Below are positions 51,215 to 59,592 of a stretch of DNA of 64,000 nucleotides, piece after piece (positions within the stretch are counted from its first letter, which is position 1; every line of letters begins with the position of its first letter). A program made the translations under genes and the position numbers. The notes below the pieces were generated by a model. That model searched no databases. It had not been told where the DNA came from and was given only the letters and a program-made list of their open reading frames with translations. This stretch comes from Xanthomonas massiliensis (lineage in GTDB: Bacteria; Pseudomonadota; Gammaproteobacteria; Xanthomonadales; Xanthomonadaceae), in NCBI RefSeq assembly GCF_900018785.1, contig NZ_FCOY01000006.1, positions 186,001 to 250,000 of the forward strand, read 5' to 3'.

Positions 51215-52276
51215 TTACAGCATGCGGCTGACGGTGAAGCTGCCGAACACCGGCGTCTGCAGCTGGCCGTCGAACTCGCGGGTGCGGTGGTAGCGCGCCA
51301 GGGCGAACTTCCAGTGGCCGCGCCAGATCGCCAGGCCGTAGCCGATGTCGGCCACGAACGGGCGTTTGTGGACGCTGTGGCTGTCGCGGAAGGTGTTGCC
51401 GTCAAGGGTGATGTCGCGCAGTACCCAGCGCGCGTCGGTGGTCAGAAACAGGTGCGCCGACCAGCCGCTGCCGCGCGACTGTCCGGACGGGGCGGTGTTT
51501 TCGCCGGCCGGCCGCAACGGGGAACTGCCGAAGTCGTCGGGCAGCTTCCAGCCGAAGCGCACCTCGCCGCCGACGTTGGCATGGGTGCCCAGGTTGCCGA
51601 GCGCGCCACCCCAGTGGCTGATCGCATCCCAGCCCCAGCCGGCGGCGTTGACGGTGCCGTCGCCGGGCCAGCGCCGCATGCGTTCGTGCACCAGCCGGAA
51701 CACCGGTTCGTCGTGCAGCTGGTTGCCCCATCCCTCGAACTTCTTGCTGCCGGTGATCTTGTGGACCAGGTCCTGGGCCTGGCGGCCGAGCGCGGCCGGC
51801 CCGACGATGCCCAGCTGCAGCTGGTTGGTCCGCAGGTGGTCCTGGTTGCGGGCGTTGTAGCCGAACGAGGCCAGCAGCACCGCCGCATAGGGGCGGTCGT
51901 CGCGGATCAGGTCGTGGCGGGTGGGATCCTTGGGCGTGAACAGCCCCTGGGCGATGCCGAACACCATGTTCTGCTGCTGGAATTCGCCCGGATGCAGGCG
52001 CTCCAGGTGGCGGTTGAACCAGCGCGCCAGCCGCGGCAGGCACGGATCGCTGGTGTAGTCGTACAGGTTCGGCGAGACGAAGCTCAGTTCCGCGCCGTTG
52101 GTGTAGCCCTGGTCCTGGTCCTCGCCGCCGAACAGGTCGTTGTCCACGCGGAAATTGACCGTCGGCGGATGGTCGTCCAGGGCGCTGCGCGGACATTGCG
52201 AGGCCGCCATCGCCGGTGCGGACAGTGCGGCGCCGAAGGCGAGGATCCAGCGGGAGGAAGAGGGCAGGCTCGGCAT
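51215..52276 (-). CDS. LpxR-family outer-membrane lipid A deacylase (DUF2219)
   Basis: Encodes 353 residues from the ATG at 52276, with GGGA seven bases upstream; ATGs at 52282 and 52294 are alternatives. After the signal peptide (LAFGAALSAPAMA) the barrel starts with the family hallmark VNFRVDNDLFGGEDQDQGYT. That carries the Asn-Asp pair corresponding to the calcium/active-site residues of Salmonella LpxR, and the YTNG motif follows. Later signatures are DLIRDDRPYAAVLLASFGYN and TGSKKFEGWGNQLHDEPVF. LpxR removes the 3'-acyloxyacyl chain of lipid A. That this protein does so is inferred from the family. Confidence 0.88.
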   Translation of the reverse strand: MPSLPSSSRWILAFGAALSAPAMAASQCPRSALDDHPPTVNFRVDNDLFGGEDQDQGYTNGAELSFVSPNLYDYTSDPCLPRLARWFNRHLERLHPGEFQQQNMVFGIAQGLFTPKDPTRHDLIRDDRPYAAVLLASFGYNARNQDHLRTNQLQLGIVGPAALGRQAQDLVHKITGSKKFEGWGNQLHDEPVFRLVHERMRRWPGDGTVNAAGWGWDAISHWGGALGNLGTHANVGGEVRFGWKLPDDFGSSPLRPAGENTAPSGQSRGSGWSAHLFLTTDARWVLRDITLDGNTFRDSHSVHKRPFVADIGYGLAIWRGHWKFALARYHRTREFDGQLQTPVFGSFTVSRML

Positions 52277-52909
52277 GGGCATTCCCGACGGCATCCGTTG
52301 CCGCAACAAATGGTCACATGCTGCCAGAAGTCCGCCGGCTTGGGCGCCGGCGATGCCGGGCAGGACCATCCCGCGGGTGCGTCCAATCCCGCGGAGGGCA
52401 TGGCCCGGGCGGAGCCGTGGCCCGACTGCACGGGCGAGCGCTTGCTGTCGTCGAAGGAGGCCTGCCGCGGCGGTGCCTGAAGTCCCGGGCGCTTCGTCTT
52501 GCGCGGCGCGTACCCGCCACCGCGGGTCCCGGGAGGCGCTTTCCCACCGCGGGCCGGTACGCGGAGTGCCCGGTGTGCCGCGCTCCCGCCGTCGAGTTCG
52601 GCCCGCAGGGCGGCCAGGCTGTCGGCATTACACCGAACGTCCGGGATGCCGCCCACCCGCGGCGCCACGAAGAAAGGGCTGGCTGTCCGCGCTGGCGTGG
52701 CCGTTGCGTTGATGCTGGCGGACAGCCGGAACGCCGGCACCGATGTCGCCTCGGCGTGGCCTGCCCGCCGCCCCGCGGACGCCGGTGGTGGGTGTCGCGG
52801 TGTTTCGGTTATCGTGCGTTCACGGCCGCGGGCCGGGCCACGGACCGTGGCGGGGGAAGGGCCCACGAAGGGCGCTTCGGTGGAAATCATTGGCAAGGAT
52901 CACGTCATC
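52277..52909 (+). other. 633-bp stretch without a supportable gene
   Basis: Long frames on both strands here are arginine- and alanine-rich, share no family motifs and lack credible ribosome sites. The LpxR-like and CsgG-like genes diverge from this stretch, so it should hold both promoters. I see no convincing -35/-10 pair, repeat or RNA structure. A short unknown gene cannot be excluded. Confidence 0.5.
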
Positions 52910-53896
52910 ATGAAGAACTGGATGTCACGTACCGGTGTCCTGGCGGCCGGCGCCGCGCTGGCCGCCTGTCTGGTCAGCGCCCCGGCATCGGCCGGGCTCA
53001 AGGACATGTTCGGCAGCAAGGGCACGGCGCAGGAGCAGCGCAAGCAGGGGGAGGCCCAGATCCCGGTATGCGCCAAGCCGCTCGGCAGCATCTCGGTGAT
53101 CGAGCCGGAGGATGCGGTGAACTGGTGGACCGGCCAGCAGCTGCCGGCGCCGTCCAAGCTGATCAAGGTGTTCGTCAACAAGTCGCGCTGCTTCACCCTG
53201 GTGGACCGCGGCGCCGGCATGGCCGCCGCCCAGTACGAGCGTGGCCTGGCCTCCAGCGGCGACCTGCGCGCGCAATCGAACATCGGCAAGGGCCAGATCA
53301 AGGCGGCCGACTACGTGATGGTCCCGGACCTGATCGCGCAGAACAACAACGCCGGCGGCAATGCCATCGGCGGGATCATCGGCGGCCTGATCGGCGGCCG
53401 TGCCGGAGCGCTGGCCAGCGGCATCAACCTCAAGAGCAAGACCGCCGACGTGGTGCTGACCGTCACCGACGTGCGTTCGTCCGAGCAGGTCGCCATGGCC
53501 GAGGGCACCGCCAAGAAGACCGACCTGGGGTGGGGCGCCAGCGGCGGGCTGTTCAGCGGCGGCGGCTTCGGCGCGGCGGGGGTGGGCGGCTACGCCAACA
53601 CCGAGCTGGGCCAGGTGATCACCCTGGCCTACCTGCAGGCCTACACCGACATCGTCGGCCAGCTGGGCGGCCTGCCGGACAACGCCTCGGCGGCCAACGT
53701 CAAGCAGGCCTACCGGGCGACCCGGCCGGGCCGGCTGCTGGCCAACGCCAAGGGCACCGGCAAGGCGGTGCGCGAGATCGATCCGGGCATGCTGCTGTAT
53801 CCCACCGGCAACAAGGACGGCACCATGTTCGAAGTGGAGGACGAGCTCGGCAACAAGGGCTGGGTGTCCTCGAACATGATCGAGCTGGCCAAGTAG
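52910..53896 (+). CDS. CsgG/HfaB-family secreted protein
   Basis: Encodes 328 residues. The ATG at 52910 starts a clean signal peptide (SRTGVLAAGAALAACLVSAP ASA); longer frames upstream are not credible. The core fits CsgG-like proteins: GSISVIEPEDAVNWW, LIKVFVNKSRCFTLVDRGAG, AQYERGLASSGDLR, KAADYVMVPDLIAQ, a Gly-rich segment (GGNAIGGIIGGLIGGRAGAL) and DVVLTVTDVRSSEQ. A C-terminal extension (MLLYPTGNKDGTMFEVEDEL) resembles an SH3-like domain. No lipobox Cys follows the signal, unlike curli CsgG, so a channel role is uncertain. No curli genes are nearby. Confidence 0.8.
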   Translation: MKNWMSRTGVLAAGAALAACLVSAPASAGLKDMFGSKGTAQEQRKQGEAQIPVCAKPLGSISVIEPEDAVNWWTGQQLPAPSKLIKVFVNKSRCFTLVDRGAGMAAAQYERGLASSGDLRAQSNIGKGQIKAADYVMVPDLIAQNNNAGGNAIGGIIGGLIGGRAGALASGINLKSKTADVVLTVTDVRSSEQVAMAEGTAKKTDLGWGASGGLFSGGGFGAAGVGGYANTELGQVITLAYLQAYTDIVGQLGGLPDNASAANVKQAYRATRPGRLLANAKGTGKAVREIDPGMLLYPTGNKDGTMFEVEDELGNKGWVSSNMIELAK

Positions 53897-53978
53897 GCGC
53901 GGCACGCGGACGGCGGGTGGCCGGTACGGCGCCCGCCCGCCGCTTGGGTTTGGCGGCGCCCGCCCCGATAATGCGGGC

Positions 53979-54257
53979 ATGGAGATCAAGTCCGACAATC
54001 CCGAACACGGCTTCCAGTTTCCCGGCACCTTCGAGCTGAGCGCGATGGGCTCGGCCAATGCGGGCCTGGAGCAGGAACTGCCCCGGCTGCTGGCCGGCAC
54101 CGGCGTGAAGGTCCTCGAGGAACACACCGGTACCCGGCTTTCGTCCAACGGCAAGTACGTTTCGGTGCGCCTGGTGTTCCAGGCCGACAGCCGCGAGCAG
54201 TACGACGCCGCCCACCGCGCGCTGCGTGCCCACCCGGAAGTGAAGTGGACGCTGTGA
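53979..54257 (+). CDS. DUF493/YbeD-family protein
   Basis: Encodes 92 residues of the small ferredoxin-fold YbeD family: [39 protein letters not shown] and the ending HPEVKWTL. As in E. coli (ybeD-lipB) it directly precedes lipB, here with a GTGA overlap. Function is unknown; the constant link to lipB and an ACT-like fold suggest an accessory or regulatory role in lipoate metabolism, which is inference. Confidence 0.92.
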   Translation: MEIKSDNPEHGFQFPGTFELSAMGSANAGLEQELPRLLAGTGVKVLEEHTGTRLSSNGKYVSVRLVFQADSREQYDAAHRALRAHPEVKWTL

Positions 54258-54961
54258 CCGCGCCGGCGGCCGGCGCCTGCCCGGCGACGGACGCTGGTGC
54301 CGGGAACCGGCAGGCGATCGTGCGCGACCTGGGGCGCCAGCCCTATGCGCCGGTGTGGCACGCCATGCAGCGCTTCACGGATGCGCGCGAGGAAGCCACG
54401 CCCGACGAGGTCTGGCTGGTCGAGCACGATCCGGTGTTCACCCTCGGCCAGGCCGGCAAGCCCGAGCACGTGCTGGCCCCGGGCGACATCCCGGTGATCC
54501 ACGTCGATCGCGGCGGCCAGGTGACCTATCACGGCCCCGGCCAGATCGTGGCCTATCCGCTGCTGGACCTGCGCCGGCTCGGCATCGGCGTGCGCGATTA
54601 CGTGTGCAAGCTCGAGCAGACCGTGATCGACACGCTGGCCGAGTGGAACATCGGGGCCGAACGCCAGGCCGGCATGCCCGGCGTGTATGTGGCCGGGGCC
54701 AAGATCGCCTCGCTCGGCGTGCGCGTGCGCCACGGCCGCACCTTCCACGGGCTGGCCTTCAACGTGGCCATGGACCTGGAGCCGTTCCATCGCATCAACC
54801 CCTGCGGCTACGCCGGCCTGCGCATGACCTCGGTGCTAGACTTGGGCGGTCCGTCCGGGCTGGATGCGGTCAAGCCGGTGCTGCTGGAACAGATGTCCCG
54901 CCAGTTCGGGCTGGTCCTGCGGCCCGACCCGGCACTGCCCGATCTTTCCATCGCGGCCTAG
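54254..54961 (+). CDS. lipB: Lipoyl(octanoyl) transferase LipB
   Basis: Encodes 235 residues from the GTG overlapping the DUF493 stop; a GTG three codons earlier is possible. LipB moves octanoate from acyl carrier protein to lipoyl domains. Signatures: [18 protein letters not shown], the substrate loop [18 protein letters not shown], catalytic Lys in [14 protein letters not shown], and catalytic Cys in [13 protein letters not shown]. The family is unambiguous. lipA follows 12 bp later, so octanoyl transfer and sulfur insertion are encoded together. Confidence 0.97.
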   Translation: MTAPAAGACPATDAGAGNRQAIVRDLGRQPYAPVWHAMQRFTDAREEATPDEVWLVEHDPVFTLGQAGKPEHVLAPGDIPVIHVDRGGQVTYHGPGQIVAYPLLDLRRLGIGVRDYVCKLEQTVIDTLAEWNIGAERQAGMPGVYVAGAKIASLGVRVRHGRTFHGLAFNVAMDLEPFHRINPCGYAGLRMTSVLDLGGPSGLDAVKPVLLEQMSRQFGLVLRPDPALPDLSIAA

Positions 54962-54973
54962 GCCGCTCCACCG

Positions 54974-55993
54974 GTGACCGACGTGAGCCAGTCCTCCTCC
55001 CGTGCCATCCCCCTGCAGGTCGTCGCCGAAGGCGCGCCGCCGGCGTCGCTGGAGCAGGGCGCCAAGCAGCTGGCCGGCGACAAGATCAGCCGTTCGCCGG
55101 TGCAGTTCGTCGATGCGCCGGTGCTGCGCAAGCCTTCGTGGATCCGCGTGCGCATCCCCTCCGGCAACGCGGTGCAGGCGCTGAAGGCCAAGCTGCGCGA
55201 CAACCGGCTGGTCACGGTGTGCGAGGAGGCCAGCTGCCCGAACATCCACGAGTGCTTCGGCCACGGCACCGCCACCTTCATGATCCTCGGCGAGGTGTGC
55301 ACGCGGCGCTGCTCGTTCTGCGACGTCGCCCACGGCCGGCCCAAGCCGCCCGATGCCGAGGAACCGGCGCACCTGGCGCAGACCATCGCCGACATGGGCC
55401 TGAAGTACGTGGTCATCACCAGCGTGGACCGCGACGACCTGCGCGACGGCGGCGCCCGCCACTTCGTCGACTGCATCGCCGCGATCCGCGCTCAGTCGCC
55501 GGGCACACGCATCGAGATCCTCACCCCCGACTTCCGCGGCAAGGGCCGCATGGAGCGCGCGCTGGAGATCCTGGCCGAAAGCCCGCCGGACGTGTTCAAC
55601 CACAACATCGAGACCGTGCCGGAGCTGTACCGCAACGTGCGCCCGGGCGCGGACTACCAGTGGTCGCTGGCCCTGCTGAAGCAGTTCAAGGCGCAGCACC
55701 CGGAGGTGCCGACCAAGTCCGGGATCATGCTCGGCCTGGGCGAGACCCTGGAGCAGGTGCAGGCCACGCTGCGCGACCTGCGCGCGCACGACGTGGAAAT
55801 GGTCACCATCGGCCAGTACCTGCAGCCCAGTGCCCATCACCATCCGGTGCTGCGCTACTGGACCCCGGAGGAGTACAAGGCGCTGGAGCAGTACGGCGAC
55901 GCGCTCGGCTTTTCCCACGTGGCGTCCGGGCCGATGGTGCGCTCGTCCTACCATGCCGACCGCCAGGCCGCCGGCGCGGGAGTGGGCGCCTGA
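54974..55993 (+). CDS. lipA: Lipoyl synthase LipA
   Basis: Encodes 339 residues from a GTG start. This radical-SAM enzyme inserts two sulfurs into protein-bound octanoyl chains. Both iron-sulfur clusters are visible: the auxiliary cluster motif [12 protein letters not shown], the SAM cluster motif CTRRCSFC, and the C-terminal auxiliary ligand serine in [27 protein letters not shown] and [20 protein letters not shown] are also typical. It lies in an operon with DUF493 and lipB. Confidence 0.98.
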   Translation: MTDVSQSSSRAIPLQVVAEGAPPASLEQGAKQLAGDKISRSPVQFVDAPVLRKPSWIRVRIPSGNAVQALKAKLRDNRLVTVCEEASCPNIHECFGHGTATFMILGEVCTRRCSFCDVAHGRPKPPDAEEPAHLAQTIADMGLKYVVITSVDRDDLRDGGARHFVDCIAAIRAQSPGTRIEILTPDFRGKGRMERALEILAESPPDVFNHNIETVPELYRNVRPGADYQWSLALLKQFKAQHPEVPTKSGIMLGLGETLEQVQATLRDLRAHDVEMVTIGQYLQPSAHHHPVLRYWTPEEYKALEQYGDALGFSHVASGPMVRSSYHADRQAAGAGVGA

Positions 55994-56071
55994 CCGCCCA
56001 CCCGCCTGTCCGGCGCCGGGGCGCCGTCGCCCGTGCATGCCCATTCACGTTTTCCTACGGGGGCATGGCTA

Positions 56072-56087
56072 GCCTGTGACCACAGGC
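56072..56087 (+). promoter_or_regulatory. Inverted repeat upstream of prc
   Basis: GCCTGTGACCACAGGC is a 7-bp inverted repeat around a two-base centre, too tight for an RNA hairpin, and so looks like a protein-binding site. It lies 89 bp before the prc start. The binding protein is unknown. Confidence 0.35.
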
Positions 56088-56175
56088 ATGGATGACAAGC
56101 GTCGCAACTTTGGGCACTGTCGTCCTGTCCAATCGCCCATGCTTACCCCCACGGCCCGGTGCCGAGAGTGACCCG

Positions 56176-58365
56176 ATGAAATACCGCATGCCCCGCCTGC
56201 TGCAGGCTCCCCTGCTGGCCTTGGTTCTCGCCGTGCCGCTGGCACCGGCCCTGGCCGATGCGCCGACCCTGCCATTGACGGCCTCGGCCGACCAGGCGAC
56301 CACGTCCAAGCTCGTCTACGGCCTGCTCTCGGACAGCCGCTACGCCTATCGCCCGCGCCCGCTCGACGGGCCGATGCAGACCTACGTCTTCAAGAAGTAC
56401 CTGGAGGCGCTGGACCCGGGCAAGCAGTTCTTCACCCAGGCCGACATCGACCGCTTCGCGCCGCTGCAGGCCAAGATCGGCGATGCGGTGCGCAGCGGCC
56501 AGCTCGATCCGGCCTTCCAGGTGTTCGCCGTCTACCGCGACCGGGTCAACGGCCGGGTCGCGTACGCGCGCAAGCTGCTGGCCAGCGCCAACTTCGATTT
56601 CAACGGCGACGAGCGCTTCTACTACGACCGCAAGGATGCGCCGTGGGCAGCGGACGACAAGGCCCTGGACGGGCTGTGGCGGCAGTCGGTGATGAACGAC
56701 TGGCTGCGCCTGAAGCTGGCGGGCAAGAAGCCCGACGACATCCGCAAGACCCTGGACAAGCGCTACCAGAACCTGTCCAAGTCGATGGCCCAGCTCAAGG
56801 GCGAGGACGTCTTCCAGATCTTCATGGAAGCCTATGCCAACTCGGTCGACCCGCACACCGACTACTTCGACCCGCGCACCGCCGAGAACTTCAACCAGCA
56901 GATGTCGCTGTCGCTGGAAGGCATCGGCGCCCAGCTGCAGAAGCAGGACGACGAGGTGGTCATCCGCGAGGTGATCCCCGGCGGTCCGGTGGCGATGGAC
57001 GGCACCCTCAAGCCGGGCGATCGCATCGTCGGCGTGGGGCAGGGCCGGTCCGGCCCGATCGAGGACGTGATCGGCTGGCGCATCGACGACGTGGTGGCCA
57101 AGATCCGCGGCAAGGCCAACACCGAGGTGCGCCTGGAGTACATCCCGGCCGCCGCGGGCCTGGACGGCTCGCACCGCATGCTGGTGCTGACCCGGCAGAA
57201 GGTGCGCCTGTCCGAGCAGGCCGCCAAGGGCGAGACCATCACCCTGCCGGCCGCGGGCGAGGCCCCGCAGCGCCGCATCGGCGTGATCAAGCTGCCCGGC
57301 TTCTACCAGGATTTCGACGCCCGCCGCCGCGGCGTCACCGACTACGCCTCGGCCACCCGCGACGTGGCCAAGCTGCTTGCCGGTTTCAAGGCCGACAAGG
57401 TCGACGGCGTGGTGCTGGATCTGCGCAACAACGGTGGCGGCTCGCTGGACGAGGCCATCGAGCTGACCGGGCTGTTCGTCGAGCAGGGGCCGGTGGTGCA
57501 GGTGCGCGAATCGGGCGGGCGGGTCACCGTCAACGGCGACAGCAATCCCGCCGTCGCCTGGGACGGGCCGCTGGCGGTGCTGATCAACCGCGGTTCGGCC
57601 AGCGCCTCGGAGATCTTCGCCGGCGCCATCCAGGACTACGGCCGCGGCCTGGTGATCGGCGAGGACAGCTTCGGCAAGGGCACGGTGCAGAACATCGTCG
57701 ACCTCGACCGCTGGCCGGGCCGGGAAGGCGCGCGCTTCGGCCAGGTCAAGCTGACCATCGCCCAGTTCTTCCGCATCAGCGGTTCCAGCACCCAGGTCAA
57801 GGGCGTCACCCCGGACATCGCCTTCCCGGCCAGCGTGGACGCCACCCAGTTCGGCGAGAGCACCTACGACAACGCCCTGCCGTGGACCCGCATCGGCGCG
57901 GTGCCGCACGTGCAGTACGGCAATTTCGCGCCGCTGCTGCCGCGCCTGGACGCCCTGCACCAGGCGCGCGTGGCCCAGGACATGGAATTCCAGTGGTGGG
58001 AGCAGGACGTGCGCCAGTTCCGCGAGGAAGCGGCCAAGAAGTACGTCGTGCTCAACGAGGCCCAGCGCCGCGCCGAGCGCGAGAAGCAGGACACCCAGCG
58101 CAAGGAGCGCCAGGCCACGCGCAAGAAGCTCGGCCTGCCGCTGGATCCGCTGGCCGAGGACGCCGACGACGACGGCCTGGCCGCCAGCGAGCGCGACGTG
58201 GCCAAGGATGCCGCCCGCGAGAAGCTGGCCGACCAGCGCCCGGATCCCCTGCTGCACGAGTCGGCGGCGATCCTGGCCGATGCCGTGCAGTTGCTGGACA
58301 AGGACGTGCCGCTGTCCGCCCAGGTGCTGCCGCAGTCGACCGCGCCAGGCCGCTGGGCCGACTGA
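56176..58365 (+). CDS. prc: Tail-specific carboxy-terminal protease Prc (S41A)
   Basis: Encodes 729 residues; the ATG at 56176 begins the signal peptide (LLALVLAVPLAPALADAP). The N-terminal region (YVFKKYLEALDPGKQFFTQA, YANSVDPHTDYFDPR) and PDZ domain (LEGIGAQLQKQDDEVVIREV, GWRIDDVVAKIRG) precede the S41 catalytic core. There the nucleophilic Ser is in NRGSASASEIFAGA (about residue 473) and the general-base Lys is in EDSFGKGTVQN. A basic coiled C-terminal domain follows (EREKQDTQRKERQATRKK). This periplasmic protease degrades tagged or misfolded proteins and processes cell-wall enzymes. Length is close to the E. coli enzyme. Confidence 0.96.
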   Translation: MKYRMPRLLQAPLLALVLAVPLAPALADAPTLPLTASADQATTSKLVYGLLSDSRYAYRPRPLDGPMQTYVFKKYLEALDPGKQFFTQADIDRFAPLQAKIGDAVRSGQLDPAFQVFAVYRDRVNGRVAYARKLLASANFDFNGDERFYYDRKDAPWAADDKALDGLWRQSVMNDWLRLKLAGKKPDDIRKTLDKRYQNLSKSMAQLKGEDVFQIFMEAYANSVDPHTDYFDPRTAENFNQQMSLSLEGIGAQLQKQDDEVVIREVIPGGPVAMDGTLKPGDRIVGVGQGRSGPIEDVIGWRIDDVVAKIRGKANTEVRLEYIPAAAGLDGSHRMLVLTRQKVRLSEQAAKGETITLPAAGEAPQRRIGVIKLPGFYQDFDARRRGVTDYASATRDVAKLLAGFKADKVDGVVLDLRNNGGGSLDEAIELTGLFVEQGPVVQVRESGGRVTVNGDSNPAVAWDGPLAVLINRGSASASEIFAGAIQDYGRGLVIGEDSFGKGTVQNIVDLDRWPGREGARFGQVKLTIAQFFRISGSSTQVKGVTPDIAFPASVDATQFGESTYDNALPWTRIGAVPHVQYGNFAPLLPRLDALHQARVAQDMEFQWWEQDVRQFREEAAKKYVVLNEAQRRAEREKQDTQRKERQATRKKLGLPLDPLAEDADDDGLAASERDVAKDAAREKLADQRPDPLLHESAAILADAVQLLDKDVPLSAQVLPQSTAPGRWAD

Positions 58366-58373
58366 GTCCTTCC

Positions 58374-58399
58374 GTTCCCGGCCCGTTCGGGCCGGGAAC
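58374..58399 (+). terminator. Hairpin after prc
   Basis: An 11-bp perfect stem GTTCCCGGCCC / GGGCCGGGAAC with loop GTTC follows the prc stop by eight bases. There is no T-run. Confidence 0.55.
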
Positions 58400-58485
58400 C
58401 GGCGTGCGGATGCGTTTCCTTCATCCCGGCACCACGCCATGGCGCTACCCTTCGCCTCCTCCCTTCCGTGTCGCGGTGACGCCGC

Positions 58486-59061
58486 ATGAATCCGTCGCGT
58501 TGTTTCAGCTGGCTGGCCCTGGCCCTGGCCGTGGCGGCCGGGGCGGGGCTGGCCGGTTGTGCCACCCGCCAGGCCAACGACCTGGTCATGCGCGAGTCCT
58601 TCTCTTCCACCCAGACCTATTCGCGCAGCGTGGCGGTGACCCCGGACCAGGCCTGCGAGGCCGGGCGCCGGGCGCTGCTCAGCCAGGGCTACGTGGTCGG
58701 CAAGGCCACCGCCGACACGGTGGAGGGCTCGAAGAATTTCCAGCCCAAGGACGACATGCACGAGCAGCTGGACATCCGCCTCTCTTGCATGGCCCAGGAC
58801 GCCGGGCACAGCTGGGTGTTCGCCAGCGCGCTGCGGGACCGGTATGCGTTGAAGAAGAACGCCACCTCGGCGAGCGTGGGCGTGAGCGTGCTCGGCTCGA
58901 TCTCGCTGCCGGTCGGCAGCAGCGACGATTCGCTGGTCAAGGTCGCCAGCAGCACCATCCAGGATGCGACCTTCTACGATCGCCTGTTCGACCTGGTGGA
59001 ATCGTACCTGCCCGGCGCGACCCCGCCCGAAACGCCCGCCCCGGCCCCGGATCGCCCCTGA
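58486..59061 (+). CDS. DUF2242-family lipoprotein
   Basis: Encodes 191 residues. The signal peptide ends in a lipobox (GAGLAGC, Cys25), giving a lipid-anchored periplasmic protein. The body fits the DUF2242 family: ESFSSTQTYSRSVAVTPDQA CEAG, EGSKNFQPKDDMHEQLDIRL and NATSASVGVSVLGSISLPVG. A Pro-rich tail ends the protein. Function is unknown. It is preceded by the prc terminator and followed by a small hypothetical gene. Confidence 0.85.
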   Translation: MNPSRCFSWLALALAVAAGAGLAGCATRQANDLVMRESFSSTQTYSRSVAVTPDQACEAGRRALLSQGYVVGKATADTVEGSKNFQPKDDMHEQLDIRLSCMAQDAGHSWVFASALRDRYALKKNATSASVGVSVLGSISLPVGSSDDSLVKVASSTIQDATFYDRLFDLVESYLPGATPPETPAPAPDRP

Positions 59062-59169
59062 ACGTTCCTCACGGTTCCTGGACGGCGGCACGCAGACAAT
59101 CGCGCGCAGTCTAATGATCGTCCGGTCCGGCACCATGGTGGTGACGCGCCCGGCCAGGAGTTCCCTCGC

Positions 59170-59478
59170 TTGGATCTTCCCTCTCTTTCGGTACATCTCT
59201 CCGGCGACGGACGCATTCTTCCGGAAGCGGCCGGCCGGGATGTGGGCCAGGTCGAGCCCGCGCTGATCCAGCTCGACATCGCGTTGTGGACGCTGCTGGC
59301 CGAACACGCCGACATCGGCAGCGAGCAGTTCCGCCTGCGCCTGGAACGGGTGCTGGCTGCCTGCGGCCAGGGACTTTCCGAAGGCGGCCGGGTCGAACTG
59401 CGCCGCCACGCCATGGCCCTGCTGGCCCGGGCCGGCCTGTCCGGGTCGGCATTTCCGCGGGCGCCCTCCGGCGCCTGA
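59170..59478 (+). CDS. Small hypothetical protein (TTG start)
   Basis: Encodes 102 residues if read from the TTG at 59170. The sequence (SVHLSGDGRILPEAAGRDVG, LIQLDIALWTLLAEHADIGS, EQFRLRLERVLAACGQGL) is helical, soluble and has core-like codon use, which supports a real gene. There is no signal peptide or known motif, and no clear ribosome site, so the start is uncertain. It is on the same strand as the downstream kinase operon, with 114 bp between. Confidence 0.5.
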   Translation: MDLPSLSVHLSGDGRILPEAAGRDVGQVEPALIQLDIALWTLLAEHADIGSEQFRLRLERVLAACGQGLSEGGRVELRRHAMALLARAGLSGSAFPRAPSGA

Positions 59479-59592
59479 GTGCCGCGGGGGTGGCCTTTCG
59501 TGGCAACTCACGTAAGATGATTCGCCCGACCGCATAGGGCGTTCGGCGGCAGGCCGCTCGCGCGGCCTGCGTGTCGTCAGGAGGGGCAGGGC

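Noticed and set aside
52140-52896. Long frames on both strands between the LpxR-like and CsgG-like genes
   Set aside because: Arg/Ala-rich composition, no motifs, no ribosome sites and no clear signal peptide; treated as divergent intergenic DNA.
52910-53896. Curli export locus
   Set aside because: The CsgG-like protein lacks a lipobox Cys after its signal and no csgA/B/E/F-like genes are nearby.
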